Origin: Amycolatopsis sp. 2-15
Lineage (GTDB): Bacteria > Actinomycetota > Actinomycetes > Mycobacteriales > Pseudonocardiaceae
Reading direction: 5' to 3'
Length of the DNA stretch: 64,000 nucleotides
Assembly (NCBI RefSeq): GCF_030285625.1
Contig: NZ_CP127294.1
Coordinates: 7,162,001 to 7,226,000 of the forward strand
In this document: positions 61,918 to 64,000 of the stretch, piece after piece
Position numbering within the stretch: position 1 is the first letter of the stretch
Layout: the number at the start of each line of letters is the position of its first letter
Translations under genes and position numbers: made by a program
The notes under the pieces: model-generated
Seen by the model: only the letters and a program-made list of their open reading frames with translations
Databases searched by the model: none
What the model was told of the DNA's origin: nothing

Positions 61918-62705
61918 ATGACGGCAGCGGAACTGATCGACGGTGCGCGCCACACCCGCGACCGCGGAGCCTCGAAGGTCCCGGCGGTCACCGCCCTCTT
62001 CTGGATCATCAAGGTACTCACGACCGGTGTCGGGGAGACGACGAGCGACTTCCTCGCGCACCTGATCGACCCGGTGATCGCGGTGGCGCTGGCCGGCCTG
62101 GCGTTGGCCGTGTCCCTTGTTGCGCAGTTTCGCGCGCGTTCCTACCGTCCGGCGTTGTACTGGACGACCGTGCTGCTGGTCAGCGTGTTCGGGACCATCG
62201 CGGCCGATGTCGCCCATGTGGGCCTGGGCGTGCCGTACGCGGTGTCGACGGCGGCCTTCGCTGTCGCGCTGGGCGTGGTCTTCCTGCTGTGGTACCGGTT
62301 CGAGAAGACGCTGTCGATCCACAAGATCCGCACACCGCGCCGCGAGTTCTTCTACTGGCTCGCCGTCGGCACAACCTTCGCGCTGGGCACCGCCGTCGGC
62401 GATCTGACCGCGACGACGTTGCACCTCGGGTATCTCGGCTCCGGCATCGGGTTCGCGGTGGTTATCGCTCTCCCGGCGATCGCGACCCGGTTCCCCGGCG
62501 CGAGTCGCGTCGGCACGTTCTGGGCGGCGTACATCCTCACGCGGCCACTGGGTGCGTCCTTTGCGGACTGGTTCGGTGTCGGGCCCGACCGAGGGGGGTG
62601 GGTCTGGGGACCGGGCCTGTCAGTCTCGTGCTGCTGCTCGTGATCGCCGCGCTCGTCGGCGGACATGTCGCGACCGGCTCCGGCTCCGTCCCGCGGAACC
62701 GGTAG
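61918..62705 (+). pseudogene. COG4705-like membrane protein, late frameshift
   Basis: Reads MTAAELIDGARHTRDRGASK VPAVTALFWIIKVLTTGVGE TTSDFLAH, the repeat signature of this family; a second copy is YWLAVGTTFALGTAVGDLTA. About seven hydrophobic helices. Near 62610, in a G-rich run, the frame is lost (GVWGPGLSVSCCCS then stop at 62643), while the next frame continues GTGPVSLVLLLVIAALVGGH and VATGSGSVPRNR. The short form lacks only the last helix. Function of the family unknown. Confidence 0.75.
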
Positions 62706-62712
62706 CTCCGGG

Positions 62713-63750
62713 ATGCGCGTCGCCTTGGTGACCGAGACGTGGCTGCCCTCCGTCGACGGCATCGTGACGAGGCTGGTGGCCACGGTGCGGGAGCTGCACG
62801 CGGCCGGTCATGACGTGCTGGTGATCGCGCCGGAGGGTCCGGGCTCGGCGGTGACCGGTGCAGCGGTGCGCACCGTACCGACGGTCGGCGCGACGTTCCT
62901 CTACGGGGGCAAGCGGTGGGGCCTGCCGCTCCCGCGCGTCGGCCGGTACCTGCGCGAGTTCGACCCGACGTGGTCCACCTCGTGAACCCCGTTCTGCTCG
63001 GTGTGGCCGGGCTGCTCGCCGCGCGCCGGCAGCGCCGGCGGATCGTGGCGTCGTACCACACCGACATCGCCCGCTACGCCCATCATTACCGGCTCGGCCC
63101 CGCCGTACCCCTGATCTGGTCCCTGCTGCGCGCCCTGCACGGCCGCGCGCACCTCAACCTCGCCACCTCCACCGCGTCCGTCGACGACCTCGCCGGCCAC
63201 GGCATCACCGACGTGCGCCTCTGGCCCCGCGGCGTCGACCTCCGGCGTTTCCACCCCGCCTCCGGCCCTCGGCGTACCGGCCGGCCCGTCGCGCTCTACG
63301 TCGGCCGCCTGGCCGCCGAAAAGGGCCTGCAGCGTCTCGCCCGCTCGCCACGCCGTCCGGTGGCTTTCGGCTCGTGCTCGTCGGCGACGGCCCGGCCCCG
63401 GCGCAGCTCGAGTGCACCCTGCCGCCGGACACCGTGTTCACCGGCACGCTGTGCGGCGACGCACTCCGCCGAGGCCTACCGTTTCCGCCGACCTATTCGT
63501 CTTCCCCTCCACCACCGACACCCTCGGCCTCGTCCTCGCCGCCGCCCGCACCACGCTCCTCGGCACCACCGCCGCGCGGTTCTTCCCCGTCGACCGGCCC
63601 GCCGACCTGCCCGCCTGCGCCCGCGCGCTCCTCACCGAAGACCACCGCTCCGAAGCGCGCCGCCACGCCGCCGAGTCCGGTTGGGACACTGCGACCCACG
63701 GATTGCTGGCGATCTACGGCGAGGTTCTGGCGGTTCACGCGAGCAGGCCG
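62713..63750 (+). pseudogene. GT4-type glycosyltransferase with several frameshifts
   Basis: Reads MRVALVTETWLPSVDGIVTR LVATVRELHAAGHDVLVIAP and GATFLYGGKRWGLPLPRVGR, then breaks near 62965. The next frame gives RPDVVHLVNPVLLGVAGLLA, IVASYHTDIARYAHHYRLGP and WPRGVDLRRFHPASGPR, GRPVALYVGRLAAEKGLQRL. A further shift gives FRLVLVGDGPAPAQLECTLP DTVFTGTLCG, and another ADLFVFPSTTDTLGLVLAAA. At least three indels. It resembles PimB/MgtA-type alpha-mannosyltransferases that act on membrane lipids. Confidence 0.8.
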
Positions 63751-64000
63751 CTGCCATACCAGTCGTGGTCGTCGCGCTCGCCGGGCAGGGTGAAGAGGTA
63801 GTCGCCGCCGAAGGGGCGCAGGTAGTCGGCCGGGGGCTCACCGGCGAGGCGGGCTTGCACGACTTCGAACCATGTAGAGGGAGGTTCTGCTGGTAGCAGC
63901 AGATCAGCCCGGCGTCGAGTTCCCGGTCGGGCGAGCAGCGGTCGCAACTGTAGGGACGGGGCAATATCGCCCCAATGGGCACCCGTCCACTCAATCGTTT
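63735..64000 (-). pseudogene. DyP-type peroxidase C-terminal end, frameshifted, partial
   Basis: Runs off the window. One frame reads CSPDRELDAGLICCYQQNLP and, after a shift near 63885, another reads TWFEVVQARLAGEPPADYLR PFGGDYLFTLPGERDDHDWY before the stop. This matches the end of DyP heme peroxidases (LDAGLLFICYQ ... [30 protein letters not shown]). The heme ligands would lie outside the window. Confidence 0.55.

Noticed and set aside
1..64000. CRISPR arrays, tRNA or rRNA genes
   Set aside because: No regularly spaced repeats, no tRNA T-loop/anticodon arrangement and no rRNA motif were seen on reading; a scan with dedicated software was not possible.

Overview
This is high-GC actinobacterial DNA. 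Gene content (an ATP-binding LuxR regulator, a MerR regulator behind a long noncoding leader, a BlaI/M56 pair, an F420/FMN-type LLM oxidoreductase, SepF-, STAS- and DUF1345-type proteins) fits a filamentous actinomycete, most likely Pseudonocardiaceae (Amycolatopsis-like). The genus is an inference. The window looks like an accessory region: few long operons, many insertion sequences, and a very high number of truncated or frameshifted genes. Some single-base shifts may be sequencing errors, but stop codons, truncations and IS splits show that much of the decay is real.

Layout. 0-6.8 kb: an aminopeptidase, then a Tn3-family transposase split by an IS5-family element, the Tn3 right end, a beheaded sepF-like gene, and a second Tn3-type end with a resolvase remnant. 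6.8-9.6 kb: a MarR / aldo-keto reductase / metallo-beta-lactamase-fold module with shared operator-like sequences. 10.4-13.1 kb: a 907-residue LuxR-type ATPase regulator. 13.6-15.6 kb: a cassette between inverted copies of a hairpin repeat, holding a small gene, a promoter, about 650 nt of structured noncoding leader, a perfect 34-nt hairpin and a merR gene. 15.9-27.6 kb: membrane and stress genes (FNT channel, fatty-acid desaturase, TM-helix channel protein, gas-vesicle operon remnant, PRC/DUF2382 protein, zinc alcohol dehydrogenase).

28-41 kb: small hypothetical genes, a serine recombinase, a secreted hydrolase, an FAD oxidoreductase and many relics (integrase, SnoaL-like, acyl-CoA synthetase, P-type ATPase, resolvase). 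41.5-45 kb: the clearest metabolic operon, UbiX-type flavin prenyltransferase, UbiD-type decarboxylase and an LLM oxidoreductase, suggesting aromatic acid decarboxylation followed by flavin-dependent oxidation. 45-51.5 kb: an IS graveyard in which order of arrival can be read from target duplications (an IS5-like element, a second IS5-like element in its end, an IS701 element at their junction, and a short ISL3 derivative inside the second), followed by an intact IS630.

51.5-64 kb: STAS and DUF1345 proteins, then a cell-envelope block: DUF1707 protein, two-component system, phosphodiester glycosidase (broken), BlaI repressor, M56 protease, polysaccharide deacetylase, glycosyltransferase, secreted phosphatase, membrane protein, a second glycosyltransferase (broken) and the end of a DyP-like peroxidase. 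Four copies of one operator, CTACA-N4-TGTAG or close to it, precede the DUF1707 gene, blaI and the glycosyltransferase/deacetylase operon, suggesting a BlaI-controlled envelope regulon. The most interesting unexplained item is the structured leader before merR.
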